A stretch of DNA of 20,564 bases. Source: a virus. Under the pieces are notes generated by a model. The model searched no databases. It saw only the letters and a program-made list of their open reading frames with translations, and was not told the DNA's origin. The stretch lies in IMG/VR virus record IMGVR_UViG_3300042468_001645, positions 1 through 20,564 of that record, one strand, 5' to 3'. Of the stretch, positions 8,362 through 14,222 are shown piece after piece; the first letter of the stretch is position 1; each line of letters begins with the position of its first letter. A program made the translations under genes and the position numbers.

Positions 8362-8794
8362 GCGCGATGAACCTCTGATTCGCAAATTGTACGAGAAACG
8401 CCAATCATCCGCAGTCACTGCGGCAACGAACTACTAACGCCACCAATGCGATCAAACAACACGGAAAAAACCAAATTTTTCTGATCGCAGCAATTGCTCT
8501 TCAGGCGCGCACCTGGAAACGTTTCCAGCGGACTAGGGGCAAAAGTTCGAAAAAACACGGGAGATCAGAAGAACAGAATCTTGCAGACCTCGTGGTTTCA
8601 AAGACTCCTGCTGCTCTGTTTTTTAGGGGGATTGCCAACTTCTGCCGCTTTCGGCAAACCATTTTCTGGAGTTCGCGTGTAACGCACCAACTTGGCGAAT
8701 GCCATATAGCTCCAGTTTCCATTTCCTGATCATCCGATAAATTGATGGTGTCGGTAGCAGGCTGATCCCCTGCGTACGGCTGCCCGGGGTTGCG
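8362..8794. other. Divergent intergenic region with an operator-like palindrome
   Basis: These 433 bp separate the leftward gene starting at 8361 from the rightward gene starting at 8795, so promoters for both are expected here. The clearest structure is the perfect 16-bp palindrome at 8513-8528. A 62-codon frame at 8494-8682 contains a hydrophobic stretch but has no ribosome site, and is not called. Confidence 0.5.
8513..8528. promoter_or_regulatory. Perfect 16-bp palindrome, candidate operator
   Basis: CTGGAAACGTTTCCAG reads the same on both strands without a spacer. Its form resembles operators of LacI-type and other dimeric HTH repressors. It sits between two divergent genes, 152 bp upstream of ATG 8361 on the minus side and 267 bp upstream of ATG 8795. 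The binding protein is unknown; the HTH protein at 6374-6790 or the 515-residue protein would be local candidates. Confidence 0.5.
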
Positions 8795-9667
8795 ATGTTC
8801 CAAAGCATCGAGCCCCCGTTGGCCTGCCAATCTCACAACAACTTTGGGGTCTCTGTGTCACCAACCATCCCGTCCGAGTATGTCCAAGGTTTGGACCAAG
8901 TTTTATCCGAGTTGGCGGATGTGGTGTTTGGGAAATCGCCTTTGGATTTGAAAGATGAGGACCACTGTCCAATCCTGCTTGCATTGGATTTGTGGGAACC
9001 CTCAGAAGGTGTTTCAATTTGGTTAGGGTGTTACGCCACTGAGAGTTTGCGCAAGTCGTTCGACTCCAAAGTGGAAGCGGTCCATAAAACACTCATGCGA
9101 ATAGCTCGAACTCAGGCATATCTAGAGCGGTTGAGTCCGCCTCTACGCGCATCGCCACGGGCGGCGGAGATATTGGGCAAATGGACTTCGGTTTTGAGTA
9201 TTCATGGGGCGGAACTCCACTCACTTTGGTCCACCTTGAAGCGGTGTTACAACATCTCAGGGAGTCCAACCCCGCATGCACCCACGGCACATTTGGTGGA
9301 GGATTCGTTGGCGGATTACAAAAGACTTTTTGAGTATGCACAAAAGCAATGGAACCCCGTCTCCCACAACTACATCCTTTGCGAATCCATCGCAAATGGT
9401 CCCGGTAAGTATGGGGAGTGTGTCGAAAAATTGTTGCCTAGGGTGAATAAGTCTACGCAAACAAGATTGTTCCACGCAGTCCTAGGACCTCTAAATAAAA
9501 CGATTGGGGGGGAGTTGGGTTTAAGGGTCTATAGACCTACTCGGAGTCAGCAAATCCTAGTTGAAAGAGTCGAAGAATCACCAAACCGCAACAGCAAGAC
9601 GGCTAACCCCAAACGCTCCACCAAAAAGACATCGAATAAAAAATCTGCCACGAAAAGAAAACGCTGA
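8795..9667 (+). CDS. Hypothetical protein with strongly basic C-terminal tail
   Basis: The product is 290 residues from ATG 8795, and is not recognised. The body (about 30-250) is mostly helical without repeats or membrane segments. The last about 35 residues are a disordered Lys/Arg/Ser/Thr tail (KRSTKKTSNKKSATKRKR) of the kind that binds nucleic acid. Ribosome sites are weak. A GTG at 8855 preceded by TGGGG is a plausible alternative start that removes 20 poorly constrained residues. It is the last gene before the regulatory stretch leading to the sigma factor. Confidence 0.65.
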   Translation: MFQSIEPPLACQSHNNFGVSVSPTIPSEYVQGLDQVLSELADVVFGKSPLDLKDEDHCPILLALDLWEPSEGVSIWLGCYATESLRKSFDSKVEAVHKTLMRIARTQAYLERLSPPLRASPRAAEILGKWTSVLSIHGAELHSLWSTLKRCYNISGSPTPHAPTAHLVEDSLADYKRLFEYAQKQWNPVSHNYILCESIANGPGKYGECVEKLLPRVNKSTQTRLFHAVLGPLNKTIGGELGLRVYRPTRSQQILVERVEESPNRNSKTANPKRSTKKTSNKKSATKRKR

Positions 9668-9704
9668 TAATTCTCTGATAAGACTCTGGTAATGGGTCCC
9701 CAAT

Positions 9705-9750
9705 AGATTACCTCCATCGTCACGTTTCCCACTTCGATGGAGGTAAATCT
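9705..9750 (+). promoter_or_regulatory. Hairpin burying a Shine-Dalgarno sequence
   Basis: TTACCTCCATCG (9708-9719) pairs perfectly with CGATGGAGGTAA (9735-9746) around a 15-nt loop. Three further pairs (AGA 9705-9707 with TCT 9748-9750) follow past a single bulged A (9747). The stem therefore ends one base before ATG 9751 and encloses the whole GGAGG ribosome site. In RNA this would block initiation unless opened by temperature, a protein, a ligand or an upstream ribosome. Because it is also a DNA dyad, an operator is an alternative reading. Confidence 0.6.
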
Positions 9751-10188
9751 ATGTCCAAGATTAGCGAACATCGCAATGTGATTGCGATTCCTAGCGAAGC
9801 GGTCTTAAGGGATCGCTTAGTCAAAATTCAGTTCGACTCTATGCGGCAATTGCTGCTTAGCAGTCTAGTTCTTGATAAAAAATCGAGCCTATGGCCGATG
9901 CCAGCGTTTTCGACGCCAAGGAGTGCGTTCACAAGCGAGTCAAAAAGCTCTCTAACTGGACTCGGAGTTCTCGTTTCTCTTTCTCCGCAGCGAGCCAGAA
10001 AACCCAAGTCTCCGTTTGGCTGTCCAAAAAGGTCGAATTGGGAAATCCGGGAATTTCCCAAAACCCTCTCTAGGGAATTTAGCAAATTTCCGCGAACTAA
10101 AACCCTGGTTTTTTCTGGGTTTCTCGTGATTGCACCAGTGGATTTTCTCTTTTCCCAAGGCTGTTTTGGGAATTTTCGCCAGTCGTAG
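9751..10188 (+). CDS. Small hypothetical gene with an apparent frame change at an A6 run
   Basis: ATG 9751 follows a strong GGAGG by 8 nt. The first 44 codons (MSKISEHRNVIAIPSEAVLRD onwards) look protein-like. The zero frame then runs to 10188 with Pro/Ser/Phe-rich, unlikely sequence. The -1 frame after A6 (9877-9882) instead gives a purine-first codon pattern (GAG, GCC, GAT, GAC, AAG) for about 45 codons and ends at TAG 10071-10073, for a fused product of about 107 residues. The gene may be frameshifted and dead, may use slippage, or may contain a sequencing error. Function unknown. Confidence 0.4.
   Translation: MSKISEHRNVIAIPSEAVLRDRLVKIQFDSMRQLLLSSLVLDKKSSLWPMPAFSTPRSAFTSESKSSLTGLGVLVSLSPQRARKPKSPFGCPKRSNWEIREFPKTLSREFSKFPRTKTLVFSGFLVIAPVDFLFSQGCFGNFRQS
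10038..10061 (+). repeat. 9-bp hairpin
   Basis: TTGGGAAAT (10038-10046) and ATTTCCCAA (10053-10061) are perfectly complementary around a 6-nt loop. It overlaps the end of the -1 frame of the small upstream gene and begins a run of hairpins leading to the sigma factor gene. No T-run follows. Confidence 0.5.
10152..10176 (+). terminator. Weak terminator-like hairpin
   Basis: TTCCCAA (10152-10158) pairs with TTGGGAA (10166-10172) around a 7-nt loop and is followed directly by TTTT. The stem is short and only moderately GC-rich. It could end transcription of the small gene at 9751, or be part of the structured leader before the sigma factor. Confidence 0.35.
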
Positions 10189-10238
10189 GCGACGGGTCTT
10201 ACTTACATCAACACAAAGCACCGCAAACAAGCGGTCGA

Positions 10239-10278
10239 TCCCCACAGGCTTGCAATCTCAGACCTGTTCCTGTGGGGA
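10239..10278 (+). promoter_or_regulatory. 10-bp inverted repeat in the sigma factor leader
   Basis: TCCCCACAGG (10239-10248) and CCTGTGGGGA (10269-10278) are perfectly complementary around a 20-nt loop. The right arm ends 18 nt before ATG 10297, just ahead of the ribosome site GAGAGGA. It may be a repressor binding dyad or an RNA hairpin that controls sigma factor translation. Confidence 0.5.
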
Positions 10279-10296
10279 ATCGAGAGGAATTATCAG

Positions 10297-10896
10297 ATGT
10301 CAGAGGAAACAACACAGTCAAACCTGGGTGACGACAAATTCGTTCGGCGAGTAATTCACCGTCAGGTCAGAAAGGTGATCGCGACCACCAATCTTACAAA
10401 CGAAGATCGAGACGATCTAGTCCAAGAAGCCTACGCCCAGGTCACTAAAAGCTTGGAAAGTTTTGATCCTGCGGTCGGTCACATCCGTCCGTTTATCGTC
10501 ACGGTCGTTCAGCGTCACTTAGGCAATGTCGTTCGTGATCGCAACGTCGCAAAACGTGCAACTCGCGGACGTGTGAGCCTTAGTAAGACCGTCAGGTCCG
10601 AGGAAGATGCCCATGTGGAAATGTCGCAGGTTCTACACGACAAGGACCAAGATCGGCGGTTAGGCCGCGAGCGTCGGCTTAGCGATGAAGAGCTCAACGA
10701 CCTTCGTCTTGATCTTGCCGCTTTCATGAAGACCTTACCCGAGAGATTCCAAGATCTTCTCCGTCGAAGGCAGACTCAAACGATCTCGGAGATTTCACGC
10801 GATTTGGGTGTTCCTCGAACCACGGTCAACGACTGGATGAGAAAAATTCAATCGCTTTTTGAGGACGCAGGATTTGACAGATATCTCGATGAGTAA
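10297..10896 (+). CDS. ECF-like sigma-70 family RNA polymerase sigma factor
   Basis: The product is 199 residues. The region 2 core lies at about 15-85 (DRDDLVQEAYAQV, FDPAVGHIRPFIVTVVQRHL), and the region 4 HTH at about 162-184 (TISEISRDLGVPRTTVNDWM). The charged linker between them is longer than usual (about 86-135). It would direct RNA polymerase to element promoters. The ribosome site GAGAGGA precedes ATG 10297, and its stop overlaps the next gene by 8 nt. Heading the recombination/replication operon, it is a good candidate for the switch that turns the module on. No anti-sigma gene was recognised nearby. Confidence 0.88.
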   Translation: MSEETTQSNLGDDKFVRRVIHRQVRKVIATTNLTNEDRDDLVQEAYAQVTKSLESFDPAVGHIRPFIVTVVQRHLGNVVRDRNVAKRATRGRVSLSKTVRSEEDAHVEMSQVLHDKDQDRRLGRERRLSDEELNDLRLDLAAFMKTLPERFQDLLRRRQTQTISEISRDLGVPRTTVNDWMRKIQSLFEDAGFDRYLDE

Positions 10897-11218
10897 CCGT
10901 CAGTCGACCAATGAGTCGGGTATTTCAACAGATACCGAGAGCATGTTTCTTAGCGACAAACAACCCATGAAATTCTTGCTGAAAGATCCGCCGACGATGT
11001 CAACGCGACTGGTGCCTCATGAGCCTGGAGAACGAAGGTGTCTCAAGTGCAACAAGCTGTTTCAATCCAAGAGCGCTGGCAATCGGATCTGCAAACCATG
11101 CTCGCAAACCAATGCGTCGATGAAGCTGAGTGAATCTCTGATCGCTCGGGAGCGAGGCGCAAAACGCCTTAACGGCAACCTTCTCGATAGGAACGACTCC
11201 TATCGGATGAATTTTTAA
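10889..11218 (+). CDS. Small zinc-ribbon protein
   Basis: The product is 109 residues from ATG 10889, which lies inside the last codons of the sigma factor gene (8-nt overlap). An in-frame start at 10859 is possible but would overlap further. Cys51, Cys54, Cys68 and Cys71 (RRCLKCNKLF, NRICKPC) make a classic four-Cys zinc ribbon of about 21 residues. The flanks are polar and probably disordered. Coupling to the sigma factor suggests a helper in transcription or an anti-sigma-like partner, but this is inference. Confidence 0.75.
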   Translation: MSNRQSTNESGISTDTESMFLSDKQPMKFLLKDPPTMSTRLVPHEPGERRCLKCNKLFQSKSAGNRICKPCSQTNASMKLSESLIARERGAKRLNGNLLDRNDSYRMNF

Positions 11219-11267
11219 TCGGTGACAAAACTGATTCACCGCCACTCTTTTTGAATACGGCAATTTC

Positions 11268-12314
11268 ATGTCCCAAACTACGCTGCCTCCTGAGACAAGC
11301 GACAAAAACGTGCTGACCTACTCAGCGCTCAATACGTTTCGCAATTGTCCTCGCAAGTATAAACATCGGTATATCGATAACCTACGTCCACGGATGAAGG
11401 TCGAATCGCTGTCGTTTGGAAGCGTAATCCACAGTGCCATCGAGATTTGGTATCGATCCGTCAACGATGTAAATCGCCTGTGGAAAGCTCTTGATTTCAT
11501 CGACCGGAGCTTCCCCGAACGAGCCACGGACGAGAATCAAATGGCCAACTGGCATCTGGCACGAGCCATGTTCACAGGGTATGCCTCGCGCTACCCAACC
11601 GAGGACTTCAAGATCATCGAGGTTGAGAAAACCTTCACCGGACAGATTCGGAATCCAGACACAGGCCGCTGCAGTCAAACCTTTGTGATGGCTGGCAAAG
11701 CCGATGCGATCGTCCAGCGATCTGATGGGATGTATCTGCTCGAGCACAAAACCGCTGCGTCGATCGATGGCAACTACCTGGACAAATTGTGGACTGATAC
11801 GCAGATCGCACTGTACTCGTTTTACCTCCGCGAGCTCGGCTATCCCATCGTCGGCATCATTTACAACGTGCTCCTAAAGAGCCGTCTCAAACAAAGCCCA
11901 GGTGAAACGGAGCAAGAGTACGAAGCTCGCCACGCGGAACTAGCCGCCAAGAACAAGAGCGGCAAGTCGACGGCCAAACGCCAGATGCCTGAAACCAACG
12001 AGGAGTTTCAGGGGCGACTGGCGGCATGGTACTCAAAACCAGAATCGTTCCATCGGGAGTTCATTTATCTCTCTGAAGAGCGGCTGGCCATGCTCCAAGA
12101 TGAGGTCTGGGAGATCACCCAGCAGTACCTCGATGCACGACGACGTGGCAAATGGCTGCTGAACACATCGAGCTGCTTCTCGTACCAGCGTCCCTGCGAG
12201 TACCTCTCGTACTGCCAATCTGGCTTCAATCCCAACGTTGCGGAGAACCTCTATGAGATCACTCCACCGCATGAAGAGCTCACCTCGATCGATTCTGACT
12301 CACCCGTTTTTTGA
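11268..12314 (+). CDS. PD-(D/E)XK nuclease with probable Fe-S cluster (Cas4/AddB-like)
   Basis: The product is 348 residues. The nuclease core shows SALNTFRNCPRKYKHRY (about 19-35), GSVIHSAIE with His55, Asp146 in AGKADAIV and LLEHKT with Glu159 and Lys161. These match the RecB/Cas4-type PD-(D/E)XK motifs. Cys27 plus Cys303, Cys310 and Cys316 (SSCFSYQRPCEYLSYC) give the one-plus-three arrangement that binds a 4Fe-4S cluster in Cas4, AddB and AdnB. There is no cas1 or cas2 nearby, so a phage-type recombination exonuclease is more likely than a CRISPR role. It probably supplies single strands to the Sak4-like protein downstream. No clear ribosome site precedes ATG 11268. Confidence 0.88.
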   Translation: MSQTTLPPETSDKNVLTYSALNTFRNCPRKYKHRYIDNLRPRMKVESLSFGSVIHSAIEIWYRSVNDVNRLWKALDFIDRSFPERATDENQMANWHLARAMFTGYASRYPTEDFKIIEVEKTFTGQIRNPDTGRCSQTFVMAGKADAIVQRSDGMYLLEHKTAASIDGNYLDKLWTDTQIALYSFYLRELGYPIVGIIYNVLLKSRLKQSPGETEQEYEARHAELAAKNKSGKSTAKRQMPETNEEFQGRLAAWYSKPESFHREFIYLSEERLAMLQDEVWEITQQYLDARRRGKWLLNTSSCFSYQRPCEYLSYCQSGFNPNVAENLYEITPPHEELTSIDSDSPVF

Positions 12315-12329
12315 AAGGACTGATTTGCG

Positions 12330-13112
12330 ATGACCATCTTTTTACCGACCGAAGCTTCCAAGCCTGTGACCGAGCTTGGAAAACAATCCATCTTACTCTA
12401 CGCAAATCCCAAACTTGGAAAAAGCACTTTTGCGAGTAAGGCACCAGGGGCACTCTTTTTCGAGTGCGAGCCTGGTCTGAACCACTTGGAGGTCTTCAAA
12501 GTACCGACCTACTCTTGGGAGGCGTTCCTCGAGGCTTGCAAGCTAGTTGCCAAGGGCGACCACAATTTCAAAACGATTGTGATCGATACGGTCGACAACG
12601 CTTTCAAAATGTGCTCCGACTACGTCTGTGCCAAGCATGGTATCGAGTACGAAGGGGACATGGGCCACGGTAAGGGATGGGCTCTGGTCAAAAACGAATG
12701 GCATCGGGTGCTTACTCGATTGGCCAGCTTGCCGTACGGCTTGATCCTCATTTCGCATGCGATCGACAAGACGATCGAAACGCGAACCGGGGAGTACACG
12801 AAGACCACTCCAAGTCTCCCGGATCGCGCACGCAATGTCGTATTGGGACTCGTGGACATCATTTTGTTCGGTGACTCGGTCGCCAAAAAGGATGCTGCGG
12901 GCAATGTTACGATCGAACGGGTGTTGCGCACCAAGCCCCATCCAACCTACGAGGCCGGTGATCGCACTGGCCGTCTGCCTGAATTGCTACCTCTTGATTA
13001 CGAGCAGTTCGTCAAAGCCTTCAATTCTCCCGCTCGCAGCTCGGAAACCGGCACCAGCAGCGCAGCGAAGAGTCCCGCGCCGGCAAGCACTCCTTCAGCA
13101 AAGGCTAAATAG
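12330..13112 (+). CDS. Sak4-like RecA-fold ATPase (AAA_24 family)
   Basis: The product is 260 residues. The Walker A is ANPKLGKST (residues 25-33), with Ala in place of the usual first Gly. Walker B is TIVIDTVDN (about residues 71-79). This fits the phage nucleotide-binding protein family (AAA_24) that includes Sak4 single-strand annealing and recombination ATPases. The C-terminus (about 235-260) is a Ser/Ala/Pro-rich disordered tail. It starts 15 nt after the nuclease stop, with GAAAGGA upstream, and the DUF669 gene follows 2 nt after its stop. Nuclease, Sak4 and single-strand-binding protein together form a phage recombination set. Confidence 0.85.
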   Translation: MTIFLPTEASKPVTELGKQSILLYANPKLGKSTFASKAPGALFFECEPGLNHLEVFKVPTYSWEAFLEACKLVAKGDHNFKTIVIDTVDNAFKMCSDYVCAKHGIEYEGDMGHGKGWALVKNEWHRVLTRLASLPYGLILISHAIDKTIETRTGEYTKTTPSLPDRARNVVLGLVDIILFGDSVAKKDAAGNVTIERVLRTKPHPTYEAGDRTGRLPELLPLDYEQFVKAFNSPARSSETGTSSAAKSPAPASTPSAKAK

Positions 13113-13114
13113 CT

Positions 13115-13576
13115 ATGAATGGTCATGATTCATTCGAACCAAGCAACTCGCAGGTCGACCTCACATCCTTCGATGATGAGTTCGAGTCTGCGGAGACACC
13201 TAGTTTCGAGGAGGTACCCGACGGCAAGTACCAGGTGAAGATCCAGACGGCGAAGCTTGAGTCCAGCCAAAAAGGGGATCCGATGATCAAATTCGATCTG
13301 GAGATCATCTCTGGTTCACAAGCAGGTCGGCATATCTTCAAAAACTCGGTCATCACCCAGGCATCGCTTCCGTATGTCAAAGCCGATCTGAAGACGCTGG
13401 GCTTAGAGCTTGCCAAGTTCAGTGAACTCTCGGGGCGACTCGAGGAGTTACTCGACGTGACGCTTGAGATTACCAAGCGGACTCGGGGCGACTACACGAA
13501 CGTGTATTTCAACCGTCGGCTCAATATCGCTCGAGCTTCGAGTGGCCCAACAGAGGGAGAGAACCTTCCGTTTTAG
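13115..13576 (+). CDS. DUF669 family protein (probable single-strand DNA binding)
   Basis: The product is 153 residues and matches the DUF669 family. An acidic N-terminus precedes PDGKYQVKIQTAKLESSQKG and a beta-rich core with IKFDLEI and GRHIFKN. Late features are LLDVTLEITKRT and YTNVYFNRRL. The fold is probably OB-like. Members are commonly encoded beside Sak4-type ATPases and phage primases, and are thought to bind single-stranded DNA. It starts 2 nt after the Sak4-like gene. The structured element at 13616-13733 follows it. Confidence 0.85.
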   Translation: MNGHDSFEPSNSQVDLTSFDDEFESAETPSFEEVPDGKYQVKIQTAKLESSQKGDPMIKFDLEIISGSQAGRHIFKNSVITQASLPYVKADLKTLGLELAKFSELSGRLEELLDVTLEITKRTRGDYTNVYFNRRLNIARASSGPTEGENLPF

Positions 13577-13615
13577 CTGGTTGTTTGTTTGATCGGCACT
13601 ATTTGTTTTTAGCGA

Positions 13616-13733
13616 CGGCATGCTGCCGAGACAGGATGGCGTGACATGGAAATAGTCCTTCGCGATGTGGTTCTTTTGCCGGGTTCCTATCGCGTTTCCT
13701 AGTCCAGACTCCCCGAGCCTGTCTCGGCTTTTT
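13616..13733 (+). ncRNA. Candidate structured RNA or attenuator ending in a T-run
   Basis: GCCGAGACAGG (13625-13635) and CCTGTCTCGGC (13718-13728) form a perfect 11-bp closing stem followed directly by TTTTT (13729-13733). Inside, GGAAA (13648-13652) pairs with TTTCC (13695-13699), and CGCGAT (13661-13666) pairs with ATCGCG (13689-13694), as nested helices. Just upstream a small hairpin, CGGCA (13616-13620) with TGCCG (13624-13628), shares GCCG with the closing stem, so the two are mutually exclusive. This is the layout of a small RNA with terminator, or of an attenuator controlling the ERCC4/RecD2/primase genes that begin at 13770. No known RNA family was recognised. Confidence 0.5.
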
Positions 13734-13769
13734 CTTTCTCGTTACTCCGAGATTTTCAAAAAGGAAAAC

Positions 13770-14222
13770 ATGGATTTCCGAATAGTGATCGACTCAAGGG
13801 AAAAAGAGCCTTACACGTTTGCATGTGAAGTTCTAAAAGCCAAGCTTGATGCTGGCGATTACTCCGTGCACGGTTTTGAACAGCAAGTGGCCGTCGAGCG
13901 AAAAAGCCTCTCGGACTTCGTTGGCACTGTGATTCACGATTACGATCGTTTTGCTCGGGAGCTTGAAAAGCTATCGGCGATGGATGCTGCGTGCATCGTG
14001 GTTGAAGCGGATCTGAATGCTGTACTTTGCAATAAGCACACCGATTCACTTAGAGCGGTTTCTCCACAATCGCTTCTTGGGGCGGCAACCTACATCGGCA
14101 TCAAATACAAGGTGCCAGTGTTCTGGTGTGGATCCAGACCCGCTGCCGTACGTTTTACCGACGCCTTTCTTCGGTCGTACATTCGGGAGATCTCTAGCAA
14201 AGGGGATCTTTGCCATGAGTAA
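13770..14222 (+). CDS. ERCC4-domain nuclease
   Basis: The product is 150 residues consisting of a single ERCC4 nuclease domain: VIDSREKEPY (Asp8), LDAGDYSV (Asp30) and the hallmark VERKSLSDF (Glu43, Arg44, Lys45, Asp49). The XPF/MUS81 helicase and HhH parts are absent, as usual in phage versions. It would cut branched or flap DNA during element replication or recombination. ATG 13770 is preferred over an in-frame ATG at 13665 because AAAAAGGA lies before it and the domain starts at once; the longer form would also run through the structured element. Its stop lies inside the next gene's start region (8-nt overlap). Confidence 0.88.
   Translation: MDFRIVIDSREKEPYTFACEVLKAKLDAGDYSVHGFEQQVAVERKSLSDFVGTVIHDYDRFARELEKLSAMDAACIVVEADLNAVLCNKHTDSLRAVSPQSLLGAATYIGIKYKVPVFWCGSRPAAVRFTDAFLRSYIREISSKGDLCHE

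Noticed and set aside
8494-8682. 62-codon frame with a hydrophobic, signal-like stretch
   Set aside because: No ribosome site, it overlaps the 16-bp palindrome, and the hydrophobic run comes after about 35 residues, unlike a signal peptide.
11268-12314. Cas4 as part of a CRISPR system
   Set aside because: No repeat-spacer array and no cas1 or cas2. The neighbours are phage recombination genes.
13665-13769. N-terminal extension of the ERCC4 nuclease from an upstream ATG
   Set aside because: The extension has no ribosome site, runs through the candidate structured RNA and adds no domain. ATG 13770 has AAAAAGGA directly upstream.
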